Of a stretch of 64,000 nt of DNA, positions 43,714 through 55,262 are shown piece after piece. The notes beneath the pieces were generated by a model. That model searched no databases and was not told the DNA's origin. It was given only the letters and a program-made list of their open reading frames with translations. The position numbers and the translations under genes are program-made. The DNA is from Akebia trifoliata (taxonomy: Eukaryota; Streptophyta; Magnoliopsida; Ranunculales; Lardizabalaceae), in NCBI GenBank assembly GCA_017979445.1, contig CM030717.1, forward strand, positions 12,007,086-12,071,085. Reading direction: 5' to 3'. Position 1 is the stretch's first letter, and every line of letters starts with the position of its first letter.

Positions 43714-44178
43714 TTTGTTATGTATGTAAAACACAACTCTAAATTCGGCCTATGCCATTGTGCAAATCCATATCTAGAAGCGCACTCACATTTCTTTGTT
43801 CATGTAAAGGTCCATAGTGATTATCGCCAATGATCAAGCATGCCATGATGGAGTCTACATTGAATCAAATTGTTCGTTTTGTATGCTATATAGTTATATT
43901 ATCACTTTCTAAGTAAAAACTATAAAGTTTCGGTCTAACGTAAATCAATAATGACCCAATTGACACCCATCTGTGTTGAAAATATTACTCCCATCTTCTA
44001 CACAATATTATCGATCACCTCTTTGAGTCAACAATCAAGAGAAACTCTTCATTTTCAGTTGACATTAAGATTTGTCAACCTACAATTGATGTCTAAAGCA
44101 AGAATATCGAACAATTTTTCAACAAACCATCTACAATTTAATAATTGATATCAAGAATCCCTAATATTAATAAATAAC

Positions 44179-44460
44179 TTGTTGTACGATGTCTAGTATT
44201 CTTATTGGGCTTGGACTTCAAGAGGCAAGACAACATAAAAAGGGACCTTTCTCGATGTGGAGTGGCCTCGAAGGGTCAAGGCCTGGAGTAAGAAGGAAAG
44301 GTCCCAGGTCAGGCTACTCAATTGGTCCCACACGCCCCTCGAGGTGAATTTTTTTTTGGTATATATTATATTTTCAAGTAGTGTTTCTTTGTATTTTTTT
44401 GCTTTGTGAGGTTCCTTGTAGCTATGGATAAAGAGTTTGTAATCTTTATCGTTGATAGTG

Positions 44461-44491
<31 letters not shown>

Positions 44492-44555
44492 TATGTGGAC
44501 GTAACCAATTTATCAAATCACATAAATCTTGTGTGTTTGTTTTGATCTTTTATCT
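44179..44555 (+). repeat. LTR-like fragment ending segment copy A
   Basis: The sequence from TGTTGTACGATGTC to ATCTCAACA has the look of a copia-type LTR: TATGGATAAAGAGTTTGTAATC, a CT tract at 44465-44490, then CTTGTGTGTTTGTTTTGATC near the end (the last two are blocks, not continuous). It recurs at 60826-61190 in copy B. No internal region or second LTR is attached and the ends are approximate. Confidence 0.42.
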
Positions 44556-44740
44556 CAACACTTATTACGTTTTTGCACAACATAACCAATTACATGTTCC
44601 TTATTCAAAGGAATATGTGATTGTAGAAGGAAAGTTATATAATTATTTGTACCTATCTCTTTATTTAATAAGAATCTCACAGGAGATTTAATGCATCTAG
44701 TTATTTACACTATCTTAAAATCTTGGATGTTATAGAACTT

Positions 44741-44832
44741 TATATTATCATCACCATCATGATCATCAGCTATATCATAAGATATCCACTTTCATGACTG
44801 TAGTGAGTATGGTAAACCATCCTTGGTTTGGA
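44741..44832 (+). pseudogene. Fragment of the isomerase last exon
   Basis: Matches the end of the isomerase coding region near 24925-25000: TAAGATATCCACTTTCATGA against TAAGATATCGACCTTCATGA, and GAGTATGGTAAACCAT against GAATATGGTAAACTAT. The rest of that gene is absent. It keeps the same strand and order relative to the desaturase fragments downstream. Confidence 0.68.
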
Positions 44833-44904
44833 TGGAAAAAAAAAGTTTGAAATAACCTCCACTTATCAAAATTGCTAATAAGAAATTTGTTTCAAACCAA
44901 AAGA

Positions 44905-45076
44905 ACTACTCATCACTATGACTATTAGATGATAATGAGAGATTTGAGGGAAGTGATGATGTATCGAAATGGGTCCCAATGCCATGCTGGATGTTATTAA
45001 TCACAACCCATGGTCGTAAGTGCTCCCCTCAAACAACTCCATTCATGGCTAATATGGATAATAAAATAATAACTAT
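44905..45076 (-). pseudogene. Fragment of desaturase exon 7
   Basis: Matches 28046-28215, which covers exon 7 and its edges: GGGTCCCAATGCCATGCTGG against GGGTCCCAATGTCATGGTGG, and GTGCTCCCCTCAAACAACTCC against the live copy. Small deletions break the frame. It lies on the same strand as in the live gene. Confidence 0.82.
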
Positions 45077-45434
45077 CACAACATGGAAAAAAGTAGACGC
45101 TCTAAGACCCTCGAATTTTTCATTGTTGAATTTTTGTTTCGACAGATTGAAATTGTCAAATTAATGGAAGATGGGAGAAATTTGATGACTCTAAACAATC
45201 GAATTTGGGAACAAAAACATGATTCCAGTTTTGGGTCAAGGAAATACGCGAGGGAAAGGTCTTAGACCGCATTCTGATAAGACCCAACTCGCTATTAGAG
45301 ACCCCAAATGAAGAGAAACAAAAGGCTTTTAGTTCTAGGGGTCTCTCTGACTTGAGAGGTGAAGAAGAAGATAATAGTGCGGTGGGGTTTCTCTTCTCCT
45401 TGAAGAAGAGCCTCACATTTGTGCTTGTTGTCTC

Positions 45435-45436
45435 TT

Positions 45437-45478
<42 letters not shown>
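45435..45478. repeat. CT microsatellite, expanded relative to the live gene
   Basis: A run of about 20 CT units (TCCTCTCTCT to CTCTTTTG). The matching run in the live desaturase leader (30668-30691) is roughly half as long. Confidence 0.85.
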
Positions 45479-45480
<2 letters not shown>

Positions 45481-45538
45481 GTAAGTTGGTTTAAAGAGCA
45501 TGGATTTGATTTCTATATATATATATATATATATATAT

Positions 45539-45920
45539 GGGAAATGTTCAGCACCCTAAGTTTTACCACACACTTTAACAAACGTTTTTTGTCCTACATG
45601 GGTTAGAAGTTTTGGAATGAGCTGATTTTTGGTGAGGATGATCTCTATGATTAGAAGATCATCCTCCCCAAAAATCAGCCCATTTAGAAATGTTTAGCCC
45701 CATGTTTACACGTTGAAAAATTGTGGACCGTCCATTTTTTGTAAATCAATTTTGATGGGGTTAGAAGTTTTGGAATGAGCTGATTTTTGGTGAGGATGAT
45801 CTCCTCATCATAGAGATCATCATCACCAAAAATCAGCTCATTCCGAAACTTCTAACCCATGTAAGACAAAACGCGTTTGTTAAAGTGTATGGTAAAACTT
45901 AGGGTGCCGAACGGGACCCT
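45539..45920. mobile_element. TA-tract MITE, GTTCAGCACCCTAAG end type (M3)
   Basis: Left end GGGAAATGTTCAGCACCC and right end, reverse-complemented, AGGGTCCCGTTCGGCACCC; both then read CTAAGTTTTACCA. TA repeats lie on both sides. Inside are two hairpins with GAGCTGATTTTTGGTGAGG and its complement, separated by a spacer with GTGGACCGTCCA. It is the same type as 57249-57626. It has no coding capacity. Confidence 0.85.
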
Positions 45921-45934
45921 ATATATATATATAT

Positions 45935-46292
45935 AGGGTGGGGTTCCGTAGACACATAAAGCTACAACATTTTTGTCTTATATGGGCAAAAATGTTCGGA
46001 ATGGGCTGATTTTTTGTGGGGATGATCTCTGTGGTGAGGGGATCATCCTTGCAAAAAATCATTCCATTCTAAAACTTCTAACCCCATCAAAATTGATTTA
46101 CAAAAATTGGACGGCCTAAAATTTTTCAACTTGTAAACATGGGACTAGAAGTTTCATAATGGGCTGGTTTTTGGCAAGGATGATCTCCTCACCATAGAGA
46201 TCATCCTCACAAAAAATCAGCCCATTCCAAACATTTTTTTCCCATATAAGACAAAACATGTTGTAGCTTTATGTGTATACGGATCCTAATCC
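45935..46292. mobile_element. TA-tract MITE, TTCCGTAGACAC end type (M4)
   Basis: Left end AGGGTGGGGTTCCGTAGACA and right end, reverse-complemented, GGATTAGGATCCGTATACA; both then read CATAAAGCTACAACAT. The inner hairpins share GGGCTGATTTTTTGTGGGG with the M3 type. It is separated from M3 by only about 14 bases of TA repeat. Confidence 0.82.
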
Positions 46293-46610
46293 ATATATAT
46301 ATTTATTTATATTTATATATAATATTCTGAGATTAAGGTTTTAAAGGGGTTCATGTGAAGTCTTTTTTATTGACGGAACTAGGTGTCGGTTAGTTGACAG
46401 AGTTTGTGGTCTGGCACGTGTGATTTTTTTTTTTACCAACAATTAATTTGTTGGAGATGCTTCTATGGTGTTTCAGGCTCACGTGGACTAAAAACTCTAA
46501 AATGGGTCCCGCACATGTAGAGGAGGTACGTGTAATATATGAGTCGGCTACTTTGAAGTCTAACTATGATTACGTATTTGATAGGGGACATTAACTGTTT
46601 ATGATTTGAG

Positions 46611-46969
46611 AAAGGGTGACTTAAGGGTCGTTTGTTAAACTGAACAAATTAAGTGCTAAAATATTATAGTTGTTGAAACTATATAAGCGTTAAATTTAAG
46701 TGTTGAGGTTACTGTCTGTTTACCGGTTTGAATTGTGCTGATCTAATTCAAATTAAGCATTATAATCACATAATAATGTTTATTACTTAATGCTAAAAGC
46801 TGGTAAATTAACTATATTACCATTTTCAACCGTTGTAATCACATAATACTATATGTTCGACTATTTTAACTACTACTTTACATCACACATAATAAAAAGA
46901 GCATACATGTAAAATATAATCTGGTTTGGTATTTTAAATTAGAAACACAATTCATTGTACACAAATTTT
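46611..46969. other. AT-rich spacer
   Basis: Starts with GGGTGACTTAAGG, possibly a remnant of the element that sits upstream of the live desaturase. No gene is seen. Confidence 0.4.
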
Positions 46970-47570
46970 GAATTACATAAAATTCTATTTATCTTTTTTT
47001 AGATCTATTTTTTCTTTCAAATTCTTGTATAGGTGTACAATGTTGGTCCAAATTTCCTCAATCTTTTTATTTTTGCACTCAATTTTTTCTTCGTCTTCCT
47101 TCACGTTTGTTGATGAAACAACATTCGACCCCTCATACCACGTGAATAAGCTACAACCATTTTGTATCAGCTATAATAAAAATAACGTAAAAATTAAATA
47201 TATTAATCCATAATATGATATTGAATTATATCATTCTTATGTTATACCACATTTAACTAATATCTTATCCTTGATTTAGGACAACAATAAAATCTCCGTC
47301 CTTTGTTACCAGTTTTGTTGGATGTAGTTGTTAATAGTTTGCATGGTCCACATCCCTATTACACCATCTCAATTCATCCAACCAAATCCAAAATCTATAT
47401 CATTTACTATTTTCAATCTGAAATAAACAAACAAATAAATATTGCATTTTAGATATCGATATATGATTTTAAATGAAATATCATTAAAAAAAATTATAAA
47501 GTTACTGCATTTGGACATTTTATATATAAATGATCTAGATTTCTTAAAGTTCTTGATATACAAACTTGAC
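46970..47570 (-). pseudogene. zf-GRF-like gene fragment, first copy
   Basis: Similar in sequence and strand to 51180-51620. Minus-strand reading gives GNKGRRFYCCP near 47280-47320, which resembles the GRF-type zinc finger core (FYxCP), and further on a Glu-rich coil segment near 47080. Stops interrupt it. In plants, short zf-GRF genes occur in many copies and are often linked to transposons. Confidence 0.38.
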
Positions 47571-47749
47571 AAGGGCCTTCACCACACACACATGAGATTT
47601 TTACATCCATTTAGATAGACAATATGATATTACAAATAAAACAAGTAATAAGCATAAAAATAAATATGAAAATAAACATACATAGATATAAATTCAAATG
47701 TTTATAAGGACTCACATTCATGTATTCTAAAACAAACAAGATAATAAAG

Positions 47750-48140
47750 ATGTTAGGAAAAAGATGATCGCGATTTTTTCATGTGGGATGAGGAGTAAAA
47801 GACTAATGCATCAACAAACGTAGATGAGGGTGAATAAATTACAGAGAAAAAAAAAATCGTAAACCTTTGTGACAATATTGTAGATTTTTATAATAATTTG
47901 AAAGAAAAATTAGATAAATTAAAAATTGGGGAACTAGAATAGATATCTGTAATTTTTAGAATTTGTATTTAAATTAATCGTTCAAAACCACTTGATATGA
48001 CCAGTTAATGGTATATTATGGATCTATTTTACTTGCAGTGTTTGATCTTTTTTAGACGATTTCCATGACTTTTCTTCTTTATAAGTCTTGCATTTGATTA
48101 ATTGAAAACGAGATTTTACTTCCACAGGTTTTCTTCTTTA
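47750..48140. repeat. Long inverted repeat, left arm
   Basis: About 390 bp that match the reverse complement of 50970-51340 with frequent small differences. Shared blocks include GACTAATGCATCAACAAACGTAG, GTGACAATATTGTA, AATAATTTGAAAGAAAAATTAGA and TATTATGGATCTATTTTACTTGC (each broken into shorter matches). The two arms enclose 2.8 kb. Confidence 0.82.
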
Positions 48141-48184
48141 TAAGTCTTTGAAAATTTGTTGAGATTTTAGTGTCTCTTGTTCCA

Positions 48185-48660
48185 TTAAAAGTCCTGTTTT
48201 AAAAAATCTCATATACAATATGCACAAAAAATCCCAGACATGCTTAAGATTAAAAAATCTAATATAATCCCAGACATGCCTAAGATTAAAAAATCTAATA
48301 TACAAGATGCATAAAAAATTTATTATGTGCCTTTTGTATGAAGGCCTATGGATTACTAATAAAAAAAACGTATACAAAACAAAAAGTTTTCGTTCTTGTT
48401 AGATTTACAACATTTAAAAAAAATATTTTGTTGCTACATGATATTTTTTAAGGCCAAAAATATTTTCCTAAATACTAAATGTTGCAAACTAAACATAGTT
48501 TTATTAATGAAAAAAAAAACTCGTAAGTAGACTCTTCTGTACATTTTCTATCACTATGGGTGATATTGCATAAAAAATCTCATATACAATATGCATAAAA
48601 AATCTTAGACATACCTAAGACTAAAAAATCTTATATACAAGATGCATAAAAAAATCCCTT
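48185..48660. repeat. Degenerate short repeats, AAAAAATCTCATATACA type
   Basis: Units with AAAAAATCTAATATACAAGATGCATAAAAAAT and CAGACATGCCTAAGATT (given here as blocks) recur at about 48205, 48250, 48295, 48575 and 48615, and once near 51920-51960. They are AT-rich and non-coding. Confidence 0.75.
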
Positions 48661-49184
48661 ATAAGTTGTTTTTTCAATTCAACCAGCAATGAGAAATAAT
48701 CTAAATAGTAATGAAATGAAGTTGATTAAAGAATATTAAATAAAAATAATTAGTCTTGTCCCATTTCATGCAAGCAGCTCTCTTATACTCTACAATGCAT
48801 TCGTCTTTCAACTTCTTAAGTCAAGATAAACACAATGTGTCCCCCTGCATCCCAAAAATATTGAACCCACAATAACGTCATAATAAAGTTGAAAAGTTAC
48901 CCGGATGACCTCAATCAAACAAAAAAATTAAGAATAATCTTTAAAGTAAATTTTACATATACCATTTTACAATAGACTTCAATTCATACCACAAACTCAT
49001 AGCATGCCTAAAACATAAAATTTGAAGGAGATAAAATCATTGGCATTAAAGTCATATTATAGACTCATAACTTTCCAAATTTATCATTTTAAATTCTAAA
49101 CTTATTTTAATATAATATGAGAGAGTTGTTGTTGGCACCCCAACTTTTACTTATTACATACTAATTTCTTAAATTATTTAGATT

Positions 49185-49410
49185 GTTGTTATTGCCCTTC
49201 ATCCTTCCACTTATCCATCCACTTAGCCTTTTTCACTGTCATCCACTTAGTCTTCCTCTCAACTTTCCACATAGCCTTCCTCATAGCCTTCCACTCAGCC
49301 TTCTTCACAGCCATCCCTTCAACCTTTCACCCAACTTTCGTCACAACCATCTACTTAACATTCCCCTTAGCCTTTCTCATAATCATTCCCTCATAGTCAT
49401 CCCTTCAATC
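49185..49410. repeat. CCTTC / CACTTAG minisatellite
   Basis: Variable units of about 12-30 bp built on CCTTCCACTTAGCC and TTCTTCACAGCCATC. On the minus strand it would encode Lys-rich repeats (KKAEWKAMRKAMWK), but there is no gene context. It follows directly after a copy of the repeat that surrounds the solo LTR at 14.3 kb. Confidence 0.75.
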
Positions 49411-49699
49411 TTGCATACCAATTATCAAATAATAATATTTTTGTGTAAATTAAATCAGAATAATTAACGACAAAATAAACATCATTTCACATAAAATTAA
49501 GGGACATTTCAAAAGAAAAATGAAATCAAGCATAAGGATGGAGAGATAAGAATGCTCATAAACATATAAAAGTAAATTTATCAAGTGTCTAATGCAAAGA
49601 AAAAGCCTCGTGATTGTTCTTCATGTCTTGGCTTAATTTTTCTATATTATCAATTTTAGAGAAAAATTATAAATAAGACTATGTTATAATTTATTCAAT

Positions 49700-50900
49700 T
49701 AAATGTTTTAAATTAAGTCATTAGTTTATAATTATAACTACAATTACCTTACCTTGAGTATAATTTTTTTTTTCTTTTTATTTGGGTTTATAGAACATAT
49801 TTGCTTATTGTGTCCAAGTTTATGCTAGAATGCACATTTTCTTTTCTTTTTTTGTTGTCTTAACTCAATATTATTTTTCAACCTACTCGTAGTATGAACA
49901 TTTTATTTTCCCTTCTCATCCTTCTTTCTACCCTTTATTTACGACATATTTAGGTCTTAAAGAAACAATTGAGGTAAGTTATATTTTACTTTTTCACGTG
50001 CCTATTCAATTGTTGGAACAAGGTTCTGTCATTTTTTCAATTCAAATTGCATAAATTTATTTGAACATTTCATTTATGATATCCGTGGAAAAGGTATATA
50101 CTTTCATTGAAGGTAATGCATAATTGGCCAATGTATTAGTCTATTTATACATATGGCCATATCTTAATGCTTTTGATGGTTCATTCTCATTCATAGTTAC
50201 TTGTGCATCCATCACCATAAATTTGTTAGTCCCTTGTCTCCATCTCTTAATAATTAAGTGTAACGGTATGATATCAATGTCAATGTGTGCGAACACCTTT
50301 AAAAAATGTCGACAACTAATTCAAATAAATTTGAATTTTTTTCCATTCACTTGTACCCTCGTAGGTATCCAAATTTATTTTCAAAACAAAGTCATCAAAC
50401 TCACCAAACTTAATTTTCACTAAAAACATCTGAAATCCTTCTTTACTTTTTTTTTTCTTTTAACTTTATATTAGAAAATTTGGACCTATTTTTCATTTAA
50501 TTTTTTTAAATATACTTTTCGTATAAATTTTTGATGCATGTTTCAAAAGCAAGTCATTATCATTAACACATCGAAACTTGTGTTCTATCTCATAATCTTG
50601 ACAACTTTTTTTTTCACAATATCCTTCAATGGTTCCTCATTCTTCACAATAAATTTTTTGAGATTTGTTATCGAATTAACGAATCCATCAAAGAATGCAT
50701 TGATGTTTTTGCTTCGTCTAATGGTATTCATATCAACAAAAAAAGTTGTTCAATTATACGTAGGCACCAAAGATTCTCGTATTTTAAATAATTGTTGAAG
50801 CAATTCATTTCCTTCTAATCCATTTTCCTGAATTGTGTTCTGCCACTATTTTTAATTTTCGCCATGTCTAGGATTTTTATGCATTTTGTATATGAGGTTT
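49700..50900 (-). pseudogene. Possible FAR1/MULE-type transposase remnant
   Basis: The minus strand carries scattered peptide pieces. HASKIYTKSIFKKI near 50530 resembles a FAR1/FRS-family segment before the SWIM finger. GHNKQICSINPNKK near 49770-49815 resembles the CxxC-GHNKxxC knuckle at the end of MULE transposases. Many stops and shifts separate them. It lies between the arms of the inverted repeat, as a transposase would in an autonomous element. The call rests on two short motifs only. Confidence 0.33.
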
Positions 50901-50969
50901 TTTATAATATGACTTTTAATGGAACACGAGACACTAAAATATCAACTAACCTCCAAAAATATCAATCTC

Positions 50970-51340
50970 ACAAACTTGTGGAAACAAAATCTTATTTTCA
51001 ATCAATCAAATACAAGACTTATAAAGAAAAAAAAAATAATGTAAATCATCTAAAGAAGATCAAGCAATGCAAGTAAAATAGACCCATAATATATCATTAA
51101 GTGGTTCATATCAAGTGATTTTAAACGGTTACTTTATATATAAATTATAAAAATTACAAATATATATTATAGTTATCAATTTCTAATTTTTCTTTCAAAT
51201 TATTACAAAGATATACAATATTGTCACAAAGTCTTGATTTTTTTTCCTTCTGCAATTTCTTCACCTTCTTCTACGTTTGTTAATGCATTAGTCTTCAATT
51301 CCTTATCCCATATGAAAAAATCACAATTATTTTTTTCCGA
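50970..51340. repeat. Long inverted repeat, right arm
   Basis: Partner of 47750-48140 in reverse orientation. Part of it overlaps the zf-GRF-like fragment at 51180-51620, so the arms may be gene-derived rather than true transposon ends. Confidence 0.82.
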
Positions 51341-51620
51341 ATGAAAAAAAAATTATATAAGAAGACATAATTTGATATAAAAAAAATTCATTTTAAACTA
51401 CATGTTGATTCAGTGCAAATAAATTAAATAAAATCTTACAATTGATTTAGGGCAACAATAATAACAAATTCCTTTATTGCCATTTTTGTTTGATATGATA
51501 CTTATTAATTTACAAGATTCACACCAACATCTACACCATTTTAGTTTATCCATTAAAATCTAATATTTACAATCATTGTCATTTCCAACCTGGAAGAGAC
51601 AAACAAAAGAATTCATAAAA
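51180..51620 (-). pseudogene. zf-GRF-like gene fragment, second copy
   Basis: From 51553 the minus strand reads MDKLKWCRCWCESCKL, then SNKNGNKGICYYCCPK, with Cys spacing like a GRF zinc finger. After a gap of about 100 bp that could be an intron it reads FFIWDKELKTNALTNVEEGE and a coil ending NNLKEKLEI. The order (zinc finger, then W-D segment, then coil) fits short plant zf-GRF proteins. Family assignment is by eye. Confidence 0.42.
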
Positions 51621-54507
51621 TTTTCAATAATTTCTTACCAAAGCGTATGTTAAATAATTAAAACTTATCATATTTGAATATTTAAGATAATGACGATTTG
51701 GATTTCTTGAAGTTTCAGAAATACATACTTGAAAATTTTATTTGTCACAAGCACATAAAATTTTTATTTCTATTGATGTCTCAAACACTTAATGAGATAA
51801 TATGAAAAGAAAGAAAAGAGAGAAGTTGGGTAAACATCATAAAATATTAACCAACATGAAAAATTAAAATGAAATATTACAACTACAGACTAAAAAAAAC
51901 TAAAATAGATTATTGGATTTCTCAAACATACCCAAGACAAAAAAAAATCTCATATACAAGATGGACCTGACTTTCCATAGATTTCAAGAAAACTCATAAT
52001 TCTTTTCTTAATACAAATGAGGTATATATATGTCACTATTATGATAAATTTTTTTATACATTTTTTACATTATCTACTTCAATTTTGACTCAAACATAAA
52101 TTGATGTTGCATGAACATAGTCACTTTACTTCCCTTGTAGTTCGTCTTGTTTTTAGTAGATGCTATTATACATATACTATTGACAAAATATATCAACGTT
52201 AGGTCCACCATCATTATGAGTGGTTGTGGGTATGTATGCTTGTAGGCATGCATGTTTGTTTATACTATGCATGTTTATTTTTTATCAGAGAAGTTACGGG
52301 GATAATATTAACAAAATATGCAACTAACAATCCCTCATCCTACTAAAAAATAATCTTACATACACGTGGCTAGTTATTGATCTGGACTACACAACTAGAG
52401 GAGTAACTCTTAGATTATGTAAAGAAATCATGTGTAAATTTTTTATTATTTAATTTGTAAATTTTACTCCTGATCATAAACTTTGTAGGTCTTTGATGGT
52501 TAATTAAGATGGCATTCTTCAAAACCTATAAGAAGCCAAGCAATTTTAGAAAAATAAAAAAATTTGATAAATGAAAAATATGCGGCATATGCTTCATACA
52601 TGTATTATCTATTTAATTTCAAAAATCTGAAAACCTAAAATAGATGGAAGTTATTTTTATTTGCTCACAACACAACATGAGAATTAAAAGGTTAAAATCA
52701 TAGGCAACAAAATAATTATCTAAGAGCACCTTTGATCGAACTTTAAATCCTCAAAATATAGACTTGTCAATGAAAATCCTACTCTAACATATTATAAAAG
52801 GGGTCTATATTCTACAAACCATACTTTGAATCTCCAAATAAATTTGATACTGGTTATGTTTTTTATACTTTTCAACTGTAATTTTATAAAATTAATATAA
52901 CTTTTAATCTACAAATCCAACTTTTATAAAGTTGGCATCGTTGGATACCATAGATGGAAAATAACCCAAATATATTTAACTGTAATTTGTTTCTATTTGT
53001 TATAGACCGTCTTCTTTTATCTTCTTTTCTCTCTTCTTCCCTACAAAATGTGATCAATGAACAATAGTTTATTTGTATATTTTGGGTGTGGACTTGAAAC
53101 TAAATTTAAAAGAGAATCAAACGCTATACAATATTCTGATTATTTATTTATCCCAAATATCTCACAAATGTTGAACAAATATAGGGAGGAATCAACGAAG
53201 CAATTAAGCAAATAACCAAGATATTAAACATATCACAAACTAATCTCTAATCCAACCCCTTTATAAATAGATACAAAATTTGGTTGATTCGATAATTATC
53301 CTAAAATGTAATCCAAGATAATAATTTGGGAATGAATAAAAAAAATAGAAGCTAACAATAAGAAACATTGATATTGCTGATTTAAAATACACATACAAAG
53401 TTACAATGAAAAAATACATTGGCAATGGAAACTGTCCATTAACAGATTTGAGACTAGTATAAGAAAGATTAGATAAATAGATTGAGGAATTAAGGACTCA
53501 ATTAAACAAACTACCAAGAAATTATGAAGTTGTTTTCATGAAGAAAATATAAGATAAAACAATTGAAGATCCTTACCTTATATGCACAAAACGGAGTTTT
53601 TCACCATTGAATCTCTTAACAAAATTTTCAAATATTTGGGAAAATACTCATTAAAGAAACATAGAAGAAATTGCACAAAAGTACCTTTTGGGGTGCTAAA
53701 TATAGCATTTTCACAAGAAAAATAGGGTCTTTCAACTAAGTTTGACAAAACCCATGAAGGGGAAACAAGGAACATGGACAAAAAATGCTCCTTTAATGCG
53801 TCTGAGAAAGATTTTGAATGAATGATTTGAGTTTTTTAAGTAAGAAAATAGATTTAAAAATATAAAGATTCAGAGAGAAACCAAGCAATATTGAGAGATG
53901 TAGGAGTGTTGTGTTTTGTTGAATTTTTTTGGGGGATTTCAGGTATTTGATTTGTTGGAGAGACCAATAGCTATAGTTGTTAGGGCATTTAATGCTGGAA
54001 TATGGACTTCTTCAATGAAAAAATCGAGTTCCCGACATTAATGGAGTAAGTGAGAATTATAGCAGAAACATGATTTCAAAAATATTTTTTTTATTATAAA
54101 AGTCTCCACTATTTTAAGTAAATTATGCAAAATACATGTTCGTTTGAATCAGAAATCGAGTTCTTCAAGTCTGTCGTCGTTGTTTAAGATGAGAGAAGAG
54201 AACAATGGAGATAGAGAGGGTTCGGGCATCAACATCATTGGATTTGAAGGAATTTCTGATGGAGAGGGTTAAGGCATCGTCAATGGAAAACAGAGAAAAA
54301 GAAGTAGATTTCCTGAATTTTTTTGCATTGGATGATTTCAGGGAGGTGTTTGTAATAACTCATAGTTTCAATTGAAACTCTATGCATGTGAGTTTATTAG
54401 TCTTTTGGATGCAATCTGCGTCGTCCATTATGTTTTTATTCGACAACTGTGTTGATTTGTGGATATATGAGTTGCTTTATGTTTATATGAATCCCGACCC
54501 ATTACTT
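51621..54507. other. Intergenic AT-rich DNA, nothing recognised
   Basis: About 2.9 kb with no convincing gene, RNA gene or mobile element on either strand. Short open frames (for example at 53578-53781, minus) show no family features. Confidence 0.6.
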
Positions 54508-55105
54508 AATGATGATTAAATCATATCGTACCTTAGCTTGAAGGTCTTCGTTTGCAAGTTGGACGGCTGTGGGAAAACGAGGAACTATATTCTAATGGTC
54601 AAACTGAGAGTTGGAATTGGACCCTTGGACTTTTGACCCGACAAAGCTTGGTTGGGTCAAGTCACTTGTTAGGTAGATTTTTCTAATGAAGACCATTTCA
54701 ATGTGATCCACGTTATTCTCGTTTGATCTTATTTTTTAAAATAAAGTTGAATTTCCATTGTAAAAAAAAACCACGTTTAACTAAAACACTAAGGAAACTA
54801 AAATTTAGAGAGACAAACGACATCATGACCTAATGTTTATGCTGGCCACATGTATGGCCCATTAATCCCATAAAGCTTAGCCACATCATTTGGTATTGGT
54901 GGACGGACTCAAACAATAGAAGGTCAATTTGATTATGGACATTTTATTAGTTTCTTTTGAGCATTTTTCATCATCTACTAAATTATAAATGAAAAAACGT
55001 TGGGTTTTATTTGAAAAAAAAAAAAATTTGTTTTTTTTTTGGTGTGAAAGGCATATTAAACTTTGAATGTGTGTATAGAGAAAATAAAGTGAGCTGGATC
55101 GGACA

Positions 55106-55262
55106 CGGGCGGATTTACAATGGGAGCACTTATTCCCTCAAGAATTTTAGAAGTTTAGTGACTGATATTAACGATAGATAAAATAATCCACCACTATACC
55201 TTTACAAAAAAAATTTTGCTCTTAGTTGCCCCCACACGAGCAAAATCTTGGCTCTGTCCCTG
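55106..55262. mobile_element. hAT-like MITE, GTGGGGGC family (copy B)
   Basis: Counterpart of 39014-39223. Flanks ATCGGACA (55098-55105) and ATCGAACA (55263-55270) agree at seven of eight positions. The outermost bases of the left end (CGGGCGGATTTA) have lost part of the GAGGGG seen in copy A. Confidence 0.7.

Larger units (their letters stand above)
38556..44545. repeat. Segmental duplication, copy A
   Basis: This block matches 54508-61195 in the same direction over its length. Shared landmarks, in order: GCAAGTTGGACGGCTGTGGG (38611 and 54557), the hAT-like element with ATCGAACA flank, CTATAAATAGAGG or a near match, GTAGGTTCCAATAGAGTGC (39950 and 55950), two GAATAATG-family MITEs, the hAT-like element with TTTGTTAT duplication, and a terminal LTR-like piece. 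The copies have diverged noticeably (roughly a tenth of positions by eye, plus indels). I recognise no gene in either. The differences are mainly extra transposon insertions. Confidence 0.9.
45211..46610 (-). pseudogene. Desaturase exon 1 start, 5' UTR and promoter, decayed copy
   Basis: 45211-45512 matches 30451-30735 closely (the segment with CCGCATTCTGATAAGACCC and the CT microsatellite). 46320-46610 matches 30745-31005. Between them two TA-tract elements (45539-45920 and 45935-46292) fill the TA run that is short and empty in the live promoter. The start codon is changed from ATG to ATA, and a stop lies soon after in the reading frame. Exons 2-6 and 8 are missing. It cannot encode a desaturase. 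Confidence 0.88.

Noticed and set aside
49183..49467. Open frame rich in Pro, Leu, Ser and His
   Set aside because: It is a translation of the CCTTC minisatellite. There is no start context, intron or family match.
53578..53781. Minus-strand 67-codon open frame
   Set aside because: Isolated in AT-rich DNA with no recognisable motif, and within the length expected by chance.
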